64,000 nucleotides of DNA, taken from the NCBI GenBank assembly GCA_024743195.1, contig JANSXE010000005.1, positions 124,001 to 188,000 on the forward strand, written 5' to 3'. Origin of the DNA: Alphaproteobacteria bacterium. GTDB taxonomy: Bacteria > Pseudomonadota > Alphaproteobacteria > UBA8366 > Aestuariispiraceae. Of this stretch, positions 8,881-17,859 are shown piece after piece. Every line of letters starts with the position of its first letter. The stretch's first letter is position 1. The notes below the pieces were generated by a model. It was not told where the DNA came from. It saw only the letters and a program-made list of their open reading frames with translations, and did no database searches. Both the position numbers and the translations under genes were made by a program.

Positions 8881-9990
8881 TCAGAACGTCACGACCGAGC
8901 GGATCGACTTGCCTTCGTGCATCAGGTCGAAGGCGTCGTTGATCTGCTCCAGCGGCAGGGTGTGGGTGATCATCGGGTCGATTTCGATTTTGCCGTCCAT
9001 GTACCAGTCGACGATCCGGGGCACGTCGGTGCGCCCGCGCGCGCCGCCGAAGGCGGTGCCGCGCCAGGAGCGGCCGGTGACGAGCTGGAAGGGCCGCGTC
9101 GAGATCTCCTGGCCCGCGCCGGCGACGCCGATGATGATGCTCTCGCCCCACCCCTTGTGGGCGCATTCCAGCGCCTGGCGCATGGTGGTCACATTGCCGA
9201 TGCATTCGAAGCTGTAGTCCGCGCCGCCGCCGGTCAGATCGACCAGATAGGGGACCAGGTCGCCCTCGACCTCCTTCGGATTGACGAAGTGGGTCATGCC
9301 GAAGCGCTCCGCCATCTCCTTCTTGCCGGGGTTCAGGTCGACGCCGACGATCATGTTGGCGCCGACCAGCCGCGCGCCCTGGATGACGTTCAGGCCGATG
9401 CCGCCCAACCCGAAGACCACGACGTTGGAGCCGGGCTCCACCTTGGCCGTGTTGACAACCGCCCCGATGCCCGTGGTGACGCCGCAGCCGATGTAGCAGA
9501 TCTTCTCGAAGGGCGCGTCCTCACGGACCTTGGCGAGCGCGATTTCCGGCAGCACCGTGTAATTCGAGAAGGTCGAGCAGCCCATATAGTGCAAGAGCCG
9601 CTCCCCGTTCAGCGAGAAGCGCGAGGTGCCGTCCGGCATCACCCCCTGCCCCTGGGTCGAGCGGATCGCCTGACACAGGTTGGTCTTGGGGTTGAGGCAA
9701 TAGTCGCACTCCCGGCACTCAGGCGTGTAGAGGGGGATCACGTGATCGCCCTTTTTGAGACTGCGCACGCCCGGGCCGACATCGACCACGACGCCCGCGC
9801 CCTCATGGCCCAGGATGGTCGGGAAGGCCCCTTCCGGATCCTCGCCGGAGAGCGTGAAGGCGTCGGTGTGGCAGATCCCGGTCGCCTTGATCTCGACGAC
9901 GACTTCGCCCTCCTTCGGGCCGTCGACCTCGACCTCCTCGATCGACAAGGGCTTGCCGGCCCCGAAGGCCACCGCGGCGCGCGATTTCAT
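8881..9990 (-). CDS. adhC: S-(hydroxymethyl)glutathione dehydrogenase / class III alcohol dehydrogenase
   Basis: The enzyme oxidises S-hydroxymethylglutathione, formed from formaldehyde and glutathione, to S-formylglutathione; it can also act as an S-nitrosoglutathione reductase. The 369-residue zinc medium-chain dehydrogenase is full length. The catalytic zinc ligands are in [12 protein letters not shown] and GHEGAG, and the structural zinc site is [15 protein letters not shown] near residues 95-110. The NAD-binding glycine motif is [16 protein letters not shown]. The start [14 protein letters not shown] is the usual one for the family, although the frame is open much further upstream through a repeat element. 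It leads an operon with the small gene and fghA. Confidence 0.97.
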   Translation of the reverse strand: MKSRAAVAFGAGKPLSIEEVEVDGPKEGEVVVEIKATGICHTDAFTLSGEDPEGAFPTILGHEGAGVVVDVGPGVRSLKKGDHVIPLYTPECRECDYCLNPKTNLCQAIRSTQGQGVMPDGTSRFSLNGERLLHYMGCSTFSNYTVLPEIALAKVREDAPFEKICYIGCGVTTGIGAVVNTAKVEPGSNVVVFGLGGIGLNVIQGARLVGANMIVGVDLNPGKKEMAERFGMTHFVNPKEVEGDLVPYLVDLTGGGADYSFECIGNVTTMRQALECAHKGWGESIIIGVAGAGQEISTRPFQLVTGRSWRGTAFGGARGRTDVPRIVDWYMDGKIEIDPMITHTLPLEQINDAFDLMHEGKSIRSVVTF

Positions 9991-10083
9991 GGGCTGATGC
10001 TCCCCGTTGCATTGGCTGACGGACTGCCGGGATCGTGCCAGTGGCGCCGGGACCGCGCAAGCGCCCCTCTGTCGGCGCCTCCC

Positions 10084-10198
10084 CCGTCGTCCCGGACGGC
10101 CGTCAGGCCGATCCGGGACCCAGGAGCGCCGACCGCCGACGCGAACGAACCGCTCTGGGTCCCGGCTCTGCGCTGTCGCTCCGGCCGGGATGACGGCG
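10084..10198. repeat. Dispersed palindromic element, family A, copy 1
   Basis: About 115 bp with inverted ends CGTCGTCCCGG and CCGGGATGACG. The interior has two arms containing GATCCGGGACCCAG and CTGGGTCCCGGCTC. Related copies are at 23527-23637 and 36980-37100. All three are intergenic and non-coding. This copy lies upstream of adhC. Confidence 0.85.
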
Positions 10199-10271
10199 AA
10201 ACAGCTTGGCCCCTTCGAACGCTCTCGCGCCGCCCTGCAGCCTTGCACTGCGAGGCGGGAGCCGGCGCGCA

Positions 10272-11030
10272 TCAGCGCTTCAACGCCCCCAACGCCGCCT
10301 CGGCCGCGCCGCGCATGAAGCCGAGATCGACCGACAGGCTGATCCAGCGGTAGCCGAGCGCGATCATCTCGTTCGCCATCGCGGCGTCGCCGCAGTGGAT
10401 TCCGGCCATCACGCCGGCGTCGGCGGCCTTCTGCGGGATGATCCTGATCGCCTCCACCACGTCCGGATCGTCCGGCATGGGCTTGGGCAGGTTGCCGAAG
10501 CTGAAGCCCAGATCGTTGGGCCCCACCAAGAGCCCGTCCAGATTGGGCGTCGCCAGGATCTCGTCCAGCGCGTCGAAGCCGTCGCGCGTCTCGATCATGC
10601 CGGAGGCGAAGACGGCGCCGTTGGCCTCGGCCGCGTAATTGGGGCCGCCGGTCAGCCCGGCGCGCACCGGGCCCCAGCTTCGCCGCCCCTCCGGCGGGTA
10701 GCGCGTCGCCGCGACGATCGCCTGGGCGTCGGCGGCGGTGTCGGTCAGGGGCGCGATCACGCCGCCCGCGCCGCAATCGAGCGCCCGGCCGATGGCGGCG
10801 GCGTCGTTGGAGGCGACGCGCACGATCGGGACGGTCCGGCTGGTGGAGATCGCGGTCGTCATGGCGATCGCCGTCCCCTCGTCCATCCCGCCATGCTGGC
10901 GATCGACGATCAGGAAATCGAAACCGGCCTGCGCCATGGTCTCCGCCGCGATCGGGCTGTCCGCCATCAGCATGCAGCCGACGGCGACGCCGCCCTCGTC
11001 CCAGATCGTCTTCAATGCGCGCGCGTGCAT
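10272..11030 (-). CDS. HpcH/HpaI family aldolase
   Basis: A class II metal-dependent pyruvate aldolase of 252 residues, related to 4-hydroxy-2-oxoheptanedioate aldolase, 2-keto-3-deoxy-L-rhamnonate aldolase and 2-dehydro-3-deoxyglucarate aldolase. Motifs include [14 protein letters not shown] (catalytic His region), [50 protein letters not shown] with the metal-binding glutamate, and [15 protein letters not shown] with the metal-binding aspartate. The ATG at 11030 is preferred, with GGGGAG about ten bases upstream; a TTG at 11063 is the alternative. The physiological substrate cannot be told from sequence and no sugar-acid genes adjoin it. It is separated from adhC by a repeat element. Confidence 0.9.
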   Translation of the reverse strand: MHARALKTIWDEGGVAVGCMLMADSPIAAETMAQAGFDFLIVDRQHGGMDEGTAIAMTTAISTSRTVPIVRVASNDAAAIGRALDCGAGGVIAPLTDTAADAQAIVAATRYPPEGRRSWGPVRAGLTGGPNYAAEANGAVFASGMIETRDGFDALDEILATPNLDGLLVGPNDLGFSFGNLPKPMPDDPDVVEAIRIIPQKAADAGVMAGIHCGDAAMANEMIALGYRWISLSVDLGFMRGAAEAALGALKR

Positions 11031-11143
11031 CGTGCGAAGGCTCCCCGCTGATCGGTTTTGCAAGCTATCGCATGGGGCGGGTTGGAGGGAAAGGGCCGCC
11101 TGTTGGGACGCTCGGCGCGCGCGCCGTCCTCAGGCCGCGCCGG

Positions 11144-11254
11144 CCCTTCGAGACGGGCGCCGCCGCGCCCTCCTCACGGTGAGGTTTGTGCATATTGGAA
11201 TCAGAGGGTGAGCCCTCATCCTGAGGAGCAGCCGACAGGCTGCGTCTCGAAGGA
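11144..11254. repeat. Dispersed palindromic element, family B, tandem copy 1
   Basis: A 111-bp unit bounded by inverted ends CCTTCGAGACGG and the complementary GCGTCTCGAAGG. It is repeated almost base for base at 11279-11389 in the same orientation. Internal arms such as CCCTCATCCTGAGGAG can fold as hairpins. Confidence 0.9.
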
Positions 11255-11278
11255 CAGAAGCGTTGTCGGGCCGCGCGA

Positions 11279-11389
11279 CCCTTCGAGACGGGCGCCGCCG
11301 CGCCCTCCTCAGGGTGAGGTTTGTGCATATTGGAATCAGAGGGTGAGCCCTCATCCTGAGGAGCAGCCGACAGGCTGCGTCTCGAAGGA
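11279..11389. repeat. Dispersed palindromic element, family B, tandem copy 2
   Basis: Second copy of the 111-bp unit, differing from the first by about one base (CACGGTGAGG against CAGGGTGAGG), 24 bases after it. The near-identity indicates recent duplication. It ends about 30 bases from the dCTP deaminase stop codon. Confidence 0.9.
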
Positions 11390-11419
11390 TGAGGGCGTGA
11401 GCGCGCGGCCGCGACGTCG

Positions 11420-12580
11420 TCACCGCCGGAACTGCTTGGACAGCGCCAGCGCCTGGCCCTGGTAGTTGGAGCCGATCCCGGAGCCGTAGGGCCGGTCGGT
11501 ATGCTGCCTAAGCTTCTCAAATATGACCCGGCCAACGATCTGATTGTCTTCAATCATAAAGGGCACCTCGTGTGATCGAACCTCCAGAACGATCTTGGCC
11601 CCAGTTGGTTTGCTCCCGGTGTAACCAAAACCCGGATCAAAAAATCCGGCGTAATGCACGCGAAACTCCCCAACGAGCGTGTCGTACGCTACCATATCCG
11701 CAGCGTAGTCTGGCGGAATAACGACTCTCTCCTTGCTAGCGAGAATGTAGAAGTCTGATGTGTTTAGGATAAGACCGCCACGCTTCGGTCTATGGACCGG
11801 GTCCCAGAATTCCGCTGGCTCATAGAAGTTGATCTTGTCCACGTCGACTGGTGCATCTGTCCGTTTCGCAGAATAGCCAACCAATCCCGAGAGAGGATCA
11901 CCATGGACGTCAACCGAGAGGGCGAGCTTCCCGGCCTTAATGTCGGGCTCTTGGTGCTCTGCGATAAGGATGCTCTGGTTCTCGACAAGTTCTCGAATCG
12001 CGTTGTCACTGCGCTTTGGAGAGCCCGTCCGAATTCGCAGTTGCGCTAGCTTGGAACCAGTCCGCGCGACGACGTTGAAGGAACGCGGCGCAACCTCTAA
12101 CCAAAGCGGTCCATGGTAGTTTGGAGCTACAGAGTCGAACTCTGTACCGTAGTCGGTGATAACCCGAGCAAAGATATCGAGGCGCCCAGTTGAGCTTTTT
12201 GGATTTGCCGAGCCGGATACACGCTTCTTCAAGCGCAGCATTTCTTGGAGAGGAATGACGTATACATTTCCTTTCTCGAGCTGCGCTCCGCCGGACAAAT
12301 CGATCTTTTCGCTAGCGATTTCCAGCAACTTGTCCCGGACCGTCCAGTCTTTTCCTGGGAGAAAACTCGCAGGCACTCGGTAGGCTGAGCCCCCGAGACG
12401 CAAGTCAAGGCTGGCTGGCTGAATCTGTGCATCAGGAATGCCCGACTCAGAGAAAATCTCTGATCGCTCAATTGCTGCCTTAATGCGTTGCGCGGGCCAA
12501 ATTCCGGTGTTCGCCGTCTCGATCACATCAAGAAGCGTCAACTGATCACGATCGATTGGCAACCCAATCCTAGCGGACAT
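11420..12580 (-). CDS. dcd: 2'-deoxycytidine 5'-triphosphate deaminase, long alphaproteobacterial form
   Basis: The enzyme deaminates dCTP to dUTP for thymidylate synthesis. At 386 residues it is the long two-domain form, roughly twice the classic Dcd. The first domain carries the substrate motif PKSSTGRLDIF near residue 130. The second carries HYAGFFDPGFGYTGS, the trimer-fold signature with the usual Gly-Phe core. The start is the ATG at 12580 (MSARIGLPIDRDQL). The gene is clearly poorer in GC than every neighbour, with many A- or T-ending codons, and is flanked by family B repeats on one side and an AT-rich region (12581-12780) on the other. This suggests it was acquired by transfer although it performs a core function. 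Confidence 0.9.
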   Translation of the reverse strand: MSARIGLPIDRDQLTLLDVIETANTGIWPAQRIKAAIERSEIFSESGIPDAQIQPASLDLRLGGSAYRVPASFLPGKDWTVRDKLLEIASEKIDLSGGAQLEKGNVYVIPLQEMLRLKKRVSGSANPKSSTGRLDIFARVITDYGTEFDSVAPNYHGPLWLEVAPRSFNVVARTGSKLAQLRIRTGSPKRSDNAIRELVENQSILIAEHQEPDIKAGKLALSVDVHGDPLSGLVGYSAKRTDAPVDVDKINFYEPAEFWDPVHRPKRGGLILNTSDFYILASKERVVIPPDYAADMVAYDTLVGEFRVHYAGFFDPGFGYTGSKPTGAKIVLEVRSHEVPFMIEDNQIVGRVIFEKLRQHTDRPYGSGIGSNYQGQALALSKQFRR

Positions 12581-12788
12581 TCCTCGGTCCCTACGCCGGC
12601 TCCGACAGTGTTTCAAAGAGATGAAAAACGCTGCACCGTCAACAATTTACAGCCCACAAAACAGTCCACTCAACGACTATGGGCTAGCCTGCTGCGACCG
12701 TTGCATGATTCGCCTTATCCCCGTGATTCACAGATAGGACGGCGGGACAGCCAAATTTCGCAGTAGAGAGTCATTTCGCCAGCCGCCC

Positions 12789-13736
12789 CTAACGCGGCGC
12801 CGCCAGCGTCAGCGCCCAATAGTGATGCGCCGCAACGCGTCCGCGATCGCGCGGCAGATAATGGTAGCCGACGCCGAGCTCGCGCACCGTCTTGTCCAGC
12901 ATCGCCTCGCGATGGCCGGTGGTGGAGCGGATCCAGCCGTCGACCACCTCGCGCGCGGTGGGCTGGCCGGCGGCGAGGTTCTCCAACACCCGGGTCCAGT
13001 GGTAGCCGGTGCGGTCGACGCGTTCGGCCGGCCCCTCGCCGTTCGGGCTCCGATGGGCGAAGAAGTCGCGCCGCGCCATGTCCTGGGCGTGCGCCTGTGC
13101 GGCCTGATCGAGCGCGCCGTTCCGGGTCAGGGGGATCAGCCCCTCTCGGGCGCGGAACTCGTTGACATAGGCCAGCACGCGCTCGCCCCAGCCGGCCGGC
13201 GCCGGCCAGGTCGGCGCGGCGAGCAGCACGCTCCACACCACGCCCGCGTCCTCGCCGGCCGGGGAGGCGCGACCGCCGCCCGTCGCAGCCCCCGCCCCGG
13301 CCAGACGGGGATCGACCCGCCCGACGCCGATTTCCAGGAACGCCCGGTCGAGCAGCGGACTGCGGGTTTGGGCGTCGGCGAGCCAGGCGCGCGCCTGGGC
13401 CGTCGGGTCGCTCGTCCCGCTCTCGGCGAAGACGCGCATGGCGCGGAAGGGATAGGCGTTGTCCGCCAGCCGGTCGGCGACCGCGAGGTCGGGATCGTCG
13501 CCCCGCGCGCCGGGCCCGGCGGCGCGCAGCGAGGCGCGGGCGTAGGCCTGGGCGATCCGGGCCAGCCGCGGCTCGTAGCGCAGCGGCGCGAGCCCGCTTT
13601 CGGCGCGCATCGCGTTGACGGCGCCGATCAACGCACGCTCCGGCCCGTCGAGCGCGCCGGCCGGCGCCGGCGCGGCGAGCGTCAGCGCGACGAGGGCGAG
13701 GGCGCCGAGCGCCAGCCGTGACCCGAGACGCCGCAT
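12789..13736 (-). CDS. Secreted protein with two CAP (SCP-like) domains
   Basis: A 315-residue exported protein: the signal peptide is MRRLGSRLALGALALVALTL with Ala-Pro-Ala cleavage near residue 28. Two CAP domains follow. The first, about residues 30-165, is degenerate (LIGAVNAMRAESGLAPLRYEP). The second, about 185-315, is well preserved: VLAYVNEFRAREGLIPLTRN, MARRDFFAHRSPNGEGPAERV, YHWTRVLENLAAG, GWIRSTTGHREAML, and the terminal HHYWALTLAAP. The His and Glu residues of the CAP cavity are kept in the second domain only. Bacterial CAP proteins are extracytoplasmic and mostly uncharacterised. The stop of mrp is 26 bases before this gene on the same strand, so they may be co-transcribed. Confidence 0.88.
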   Translation of the reverse strand: MRRLGSRLALGALALVALTLAAPAPAGALDGPERALIGAVNAMRAESGLAPLRYEPRLARIAQAYARASLRAAGPGARGDDPDLAVADRLADNAYPFRAMRVFAESGTSDPTAQARAWLADAQTRSPLLDRAFLEIGVGRVDPRLAGAGAATGGGRASPAGEDAGVVWSVLLAAPTWPAPAGWGERVLAYVNEFRAREGLIPLTRNGALDQAAQAHAQDMARRDFFAHRSPNGEGPAERVDRTGYHWTRVLENLAAGQPTAREVVDGWIRSTTGHREAMLDKTVRELGVGYHYLPRDRGRVAAHHYWALTLAAPR

Positions 13737-13761
13737 CCGCCGATCGCCCTCCCCTTATCGC

Positions 13762-14919
13762 CTAGTCGACGGTGATCTTCGGCGCCTGACGCACGGCGCC
13801 GCCGCCGTCGGCGCCCATGACGGCGTCGCGCACCTGACGGGCGATGGCGTCATAGGCCTTGGCGTGCGGTCCGTCCGGCTCGGTCGCCACGATCGGCCGG
13901 CCGCCGTCCGAGGTCTCGCGGATGCGGATGTCGAGCGGGATCTCGCCCAGGAACGGACAGCCCAGCTTCTCCGCCTCGCGCTTCGCGCCGCCATGGCCGA
14001 AGACATGCGCCTCATGGCCGCAGTTCGGGCAGACATAGATCGACATGTTCTCCACGATGCCGATCACCGGCACGTCGACCTTGCGGAACATGTTCAGACC
14101 TTTACGCGCGTCCAGCAGCGCGATGTCCTGCGGCGTGGAGACGATCACCGCGCCGGCGAGCGGCGTGTTCTGCGAGATGGTGAGCTGCGCGTCGCCCGTG
14201 CCCGGCGGCATGTCGACGATCAAGATGTCCAGCTCGCCCCAGTTCACGTCGGAGAGCATCTGCTGCAGCGCGCCCATCACCATCGGCCCGCGCCAGACGA
14301 CCGGCTGGTCCTCCGCCACCAGGAAGCCCATCGACATGGCCTTGATCCCGTAATTCTCCATCGGCTCCAGGATCTTGCCGTCGGGCGAGTTGGGCCGGCC
14401 GGAGATGCCGAGCATGCGCGGCTGGGAGGGCCCGTAGACGTCGGCGTCGAGCATGCCGACCTTGAGCCCCAGCCCCTTCAGCGCGAGCGCCAGATTGACC
14501 GCGGTGGTGGATTTGCCCACCCCGCCCTTGCCGGAGGCGACGGCGACGATGTGCTTGATCCCGGCGGCCCCGCCCTGCTTGGCCGCGCTGACGCCCGAAC
14601 CGGCGCCGGCGCCCTGCGGATTTCGGGACGCGCCGGCGGACGGCGGCGGGGCGGCGGGCCCGGTCTTCTTCGACTCCGCCGTCAGCACCGCGGTGGCGCT
14701 GAGCACGCCCGGTATGCGGGCCACCGCATTCTCCGCGGCGCGGCGCACGGCCTCGTACTCGCCGGCGCGGGCCGGGTCGATCTCGATCGAGAACTGGACC
14801 ATCCCGTTCTTGATCGCGATCCCGGAGATCATGTCCAGCGAGGCGAGGCTGCGCTTCGCCAGCGGGTCCTGCACGCTCTGCAGCGCGTCGAGAATCTGAG
14901 CTTCGGTCAGGTCGGCCAT
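13762..14919 (-). CDS. apbC: Mrp/NBP35 family iron-sulfur cluster carrier ATPase
   Basis: This P-loop ATPase carries and delivers Fe-S clusters in the cytoplasm. The 385 residues comprise an N-terminal MIP18-like (DUF59) domain (about 1-90), a Pro/Ala-rich linker (about 90-120), and the ATPase domain. The ATPase has the deviant Walker A SGKGGVGKSTTAVNLA, the switch MLDADVYGPSQPRML, the Walker B-like DILIVDMPPGTGDAQLT, and the cluster-binding pair CPNCG near residue 310. The start ATG at 14919 gives the standard MADLTEAQILDALQSV opening. It is divergent from hflK across a 336-base gap and is followed by the CAP protein gene. Confidence 0.95.
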   Translation of the reverse strand: MADLTEAQILDALQSVQDPLAKRSLASLDMISGIAIKNGMVQFSIEIDPARAGEYEAVRRAAENAVARIPGVLSATAVLTAESKKTGPAAPPPSAGASRNPQGAGAGSGVSAAKQGGAAGIKHIVAVASGKGGVGKSTTAVNLALALKGLGLKVGMLDADVYGPSQPRMLGISGRPNSPDGKILEPMENYGIKAMSMGFLVAEDQPVVWRGPMVMGALQQMLSDVNWGELDILIVDMPPGTGDAQLTISQNTPLAGAVIVSTPQDIALLDARKGLNMFRKVDVPVIGIVENMSIYVCPNCGHEAHVFGHGGAKREAEKLGCPFLGEIPLDIRIRETSDGGRPIVATEPDGPHAKAYDAIARQVRDAVMGADGGGAVRQAPKITVD

Positions 14920-15255
14920 TGGGCGCCCCTTCAATTTTCTTCGATCCCGGCGGCGGCTGCGGTCTGTCGCCGCAGTCCGCGCTCCCGTCCATGCGGTCTT
15001 GTTCGCGAGGCGGATCGCGCGAAAAGATTGGCGCGAACCGCTTGCGCTACATATATGAAGCCCCGTCACGACGCAAAGGGGCGCGGGCGAGGGGTCGACG
15101 CCGACGATAAGGCGGATGGCGGGCTTGATTCGGCCGCAACAAAGATAGTGTTATGCGCGCGCTCGGATGCGGCGCCCCCGTCGGGGCCGCCGCGTCGAGC
15201 CATGCAGACGAGAGACGTACCAGAGACCCGGCGATCAGCGAGCGGAGCAGTAAGC
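14920..15255. other. Divergent intergenic region, apbC / hflK
   Basis: This 336-base gap must hold both promoters. The stretch TACATATATG at 15049-15058 is the only clear AT-rich site and could be a -10 region for hflK. I see no repeat or hairpin. GGAG at 15243-15246 is the ribosome site of hflK. Confidence 0.4.
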
Positions 15256-16443
15256 ATGCCTTGGCAGAATAACGGCGGCGGCCCCTGGGGCGGCGGCGGC
15301 GGCGGCGGCAACACCGGCGGCGGGGGCGGCGGCGGACCGCAGAGCCCCTGGGGGCGCGGCCCGAGCGGCGGCGGCGGCGGCCGACGCCCGCAGCCGCCCG
15401 ACGCGGAGGAGCTCGTCCGTCAGGCGCAGGAGCGCCTCAAGAAGATGGTCCCCGGCGGCTTCGGCGGCGGCAAGCTGATCGGCGTCATCGCCGCGGTGAT
15501 CGTCGTCGTGTGGCTGGCCACCGGCTTCTACACCGTCGACACCAACGAGCAGGGCGTGGAACTGGTCTTCGGCGAACTGTTCGAAACCACCGGCGAGGGT
15601 CTGAACTACAACTTCCCCGCCCCGATCGGCGAAGTGCTGCTGCCCCGGGTCACGGCGGTCAACCAGACCAACATCGGCTTTCGCGACACCGGCCGCGGCG
15701 TCGGCCGCAATGTCGACGAAGAAAGCCTTATGCTGACCGGGGACGAGAACATCATGGACATCCAGTTCACGGTGTTCTGGCGCATCCAGGACGCGGGCAA
15801 GTACCTCTTCAACATCCGCAATCCGGACGAGACGGTGAAGAACGCCGCCGAATCCGCGATGCGCGAGATCGTCGGCCAGAGCCAGTTCGAGTTCGCGCGA
15901 ACCAGCGGCCGCACCGCCGTCGCCAACCAGGCGGAAGGGCTGATTCAACAGATCCTGGATTCCTACGAGTCCGGCATCTTCATCGAAGGCATCGAGCTGC
16001 AGAAGGTCGACCCGCCGGAGATCGTGCTGGACGCGTTCCGCGACGTGCAGGCGGCCGCCGCCGACCGCGAGCGCGCCATCAACGAGGCCACGGCCTACCT
16101 GAACGAGGTCACGAACCGCGCCCAGGGTCAGGCCGAGCAGGTCGTCCGCGCCTCGGAGGCCTACAAGGAGGAGCAGATCAACGAGGCGCAGGGCGAGGCC
16201 CAACGCTTCCTGTCGATCCTGACCGAGTACAAGGAGGCGGAGGAGATCACCAAGCGCCGTCTCTACCTGCAGACGCTCGAGAACATTCTCGCCAACATGG
16301 ACAAGGTGCTGATCGAAGAGGGCCAGGGCGGCAGCGGCGTGCTGCCCTACCTGCCGCTCGATATTCTGGAGCGCGACCGCTCCGGGCGCGTCAATCCGCG
16401 CGAGGCCGAGCAGACCGATCTTGAGGGGAGCCAGCCGCAATGA
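15256..16443 (+). CDS. hflK: HflK, subunit of the HflKC complex that modulates FtsH
   Basis: HflK and HflC form a large periplasm-facing cage of SPFH proteins around the FtsH protease. The 395-residue protein has a Gly-rich and Pro-rich cytoplasmic N-terminus (about 1-75), one membrane segment (LIGVIAAVIVVVWLATGFY, about 78-96), and then the SPFH/band-7 domain starting YTVDTNEQGVELVFGE. A long helical region follows (RERAINEATAYLNEV ... QINEAQGEAQRF). The start at 15256 is the natural MPWQNNGGGPWGG; the frame is open far upstream but that part is a shadow of apbC. The stop overlaps the hflC start by ATGA, so the two subunits are translationally coupled. Confidence 0.96.
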   Translation: MPWQNNGGGPWGGGGGGGNTGGGGGGGPQSPWGRGPSGGGGGRRPQPPDAEELVRQAQERLKKMVPGGFGGGKLIGVIAAVIVVVWLATGFYTVDTNEQGVELVFGELFETTGEGLNYNFPAPIGEVLLPRVTAVNQTNIGFRDTGRGVGRNVDEESLMLTGDENIMDIQFTVFWRIQDAGKYLFNIRNPDETVKNAAESAMREIVGQSQFEFARTSGRTAVANQAEGLIQQILDSYESGIFIEGIELQKVDPPEIVLDAFRDVQAAAADRERAINEATAYLNEVTNRAQGQAEQVVRASEAYKEEQINEAQGEAQRFLSILTEYKEAEEITKRRLYLQTLENILANMDKVLIEEGQGGSGVLPYLPLDILERDRSGRVNPREAEQTDLEGSQPQ

Positions 16444-17330
16444 ACCGAACGCTCATCATCTTGGGCGGTCTGGCCGCAATCGGCCTGATCGTCCTCTCCA
16501 GCGCCGCCTTCACGGTGCGCGAAACCGAACAGGTGCTGATCCGTCAGTTCGGCGAGGTGCAGCGAATCGTCAGCGAGCCGGGCCTGAACTTCAAGATCCC
16601 GTTCATCCAGAACGCGACCTATTTCGACAAGCGCGTGCTGGACTATGACGCGGACCGCGAAGAGATTCCGACGCTGGACCAGAAGCAATTGGTCGTGGAC
16701 GCCTTCGCGCGCTATCGCATCGTCGACCCGCTGCGCTTCTATCAGACCGTCAACAACGAGCTGGTTTTTCAGGACCGGCTGAGCAACATCCTGAACAACG
16801 CTCTGCGTTCGGAGATCGGCTCCATCAACCTCTCCACCGTGCTGACGGAAAAACGCGCGGATCTCATGGAGCGGATTTCGGACCTCGTCGACATCGAAGC
16901 CCGCAATCTCGGCGTCGAGGTGATCGACGTGCGCATCAAGCGCGTCGATCTGCCGGAGGAGAACAGTCAGGCGATCTTCCGGCGCATGCAGACCCAGCGC
17001 GAGCAGGAAGCGCGACGCATCCGCGCCGAGGGCGAGAAGGAGGCGCGCACGATCCGCGCCGACGCCGACAAGCAGTCCCGCGTCATCGTCGCCGAGGCCC
17101 GGCGCGAGGCGGAGATCCTGCGCGGCGAAGGCGATGCAGAGGCGCAGAACATCTACAACGCCGCCTTCACCCAGGACGCGAGCTTCTTCGAGTTCTGGCG
17201 CTCCATGCAGGCGATGCAGCGCGGCCTGACGCCCGACACCACCACCTATGTCGGGCCGCCGCAGGCTGACTTCCTCAGGATGTTCGACAGCCGAATGCAG
17301 GAAGGGGAGGGATCGCTCCCCACCAACTGA
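16440..17330 (+). CDS. hflC: HflC, partner of HflK
   Basis: HflC is the second SPFH subunit of the FtsH-regulating HflKC complex. The 296 residues begin with a signal-anchor membrane segment (TLIILGGLAAIGLIVLSSAAF, about 4-24). The band-7 domain follows (VLIRQFGEVQRIVSEPGLNFKIPF, RVLDYDADREEIPTLD, and VIDVRIKRVDLPEENSQAI), then a coiled coil rich in Arg, Glu and Ala (about 180-240). The C-terminal TPDTTTYVGPPQADFL is typical. Its ATG overlaps the last codon and stop of hflK. A hairpin lies just after the stop, and a DUF2065 gene follows, the same order as hflC and yjeT in enterobacteria. Confidence 0.96.
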   Translation: MNRTLIILGGLAAIGLIVLSSAAFTVRETEQVLIRQFGEVQRIVSEPGLNFKIPFIQNATYFDKRVLDYDADREEIPTLDQKQLVVDAFARYRIVDPLRFYQTVNNELVFQDRLSNILNNALRSEIGSINLSTVLTEKRADLMERISDLVDIEARNLGVEVIDVRIKRVDLPEENSQAIFRRMQTQREQEARRIRAEGEKEARTIRADADKQSRVIVAEARREAEILRGEGDAEAQNIYNAAFTQDASFFEFWRSMQAMQRGLTPDTTTYVGPPQADFLRMFDSRMQEGEGSLPTN

Positions 17331-17343
17331 CCGCCGACCGGGA

Positions 17344-17374
17344 CGCCCCGGCCCCGCCCGGGCCGGGGCGTTTC
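17344..17374 (+). terminator. GC-rich hairpin after hflC, possible partial terminator
   Basis: A 10-bp stem CGCCCCGGCC / GGCCGGGGCG (17344-17353, 17361-17370) is followed by TTT only. It may weaken read-through into the DUF2065 and degP genes or stabilise the hflKC message. Confidence 0.5.
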
Positions 17375-17401
17375 GCATGGCAGGACCCCCGCCGCCTTCT
17401 G

Positions 17402-17599
17402 ATGGACGATTTCTGGACCGCGCTCTTCACCGCCCTCGGCCTCGTCCTGGTGATCGAGGGGCTGCTCTACGCGCTGTTCCCCGACGGGGTGAAGCGGATG
17501 GCGGCGCTCGCCCAGACCTTGCCGGCGGAAAGCCTGCGCCGGGGCGGGCTGATCGCCGCCGCCCTCGGGGCCGTTTTCGTCTGGATGGTGCGCGGCTGA
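17402..17599 (+). CDS. DUF2065 small inner-membrane protein (YjeT type)
   Basis: A 65-residue protein with two hydrophobic helices, about residues 5-25 (FWTALFTALGLVLVIEGLLYALFP) and 45-63 (GGLIAAALGAVFVWMVRG), joined by KRMAALAQTLPAES. This matches DUF2065. In many proteobacteria the family follows hflC directly, as here, about 70 bases after the hflC stop. The function is unknown; the constant linkage suggests a role with HflKC or FtsH. No separate promoter is obvious, so it probably depends on read-through past the hflC hairpin. Confidence 0.9.
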   Translation: MDDFWTALFTALGLVLVIEGLLYALFPDGVKRMAALAQTLPAESLRRGGLIAAALGAVFVWMVRG

Positions 17600-17859
17600 G
17601 GACCTGAGGACGCCTCCCGCAACGCCCGCGCGGAAATATGGCGATGCGGGGGCAATTTCGCGCCGATCCGGCCTGCGCATTGATTAGCGGTCCGATCCGT
17701 CCCACATTTCTCGCCAGAAGCGTCGTCGCCCCGGGCCGGCCCGGGCAGTCGCCGCATGCAGGCAATCGTCAAGTGCGGGTGCGCCGGCGCCGCGAGCGCC
17801 GGCTCGCATCCAGCGAAGAAAAGCCGCACCCAGCGAAGAAAAGACGGAGTCGAGACCCC

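Noticed and set aside
11144-11389. CRISPR-like array
   Set aside because: Only two 111-bp copies with a 24-base gap; the units are palindromic elements and no cas genes are near.
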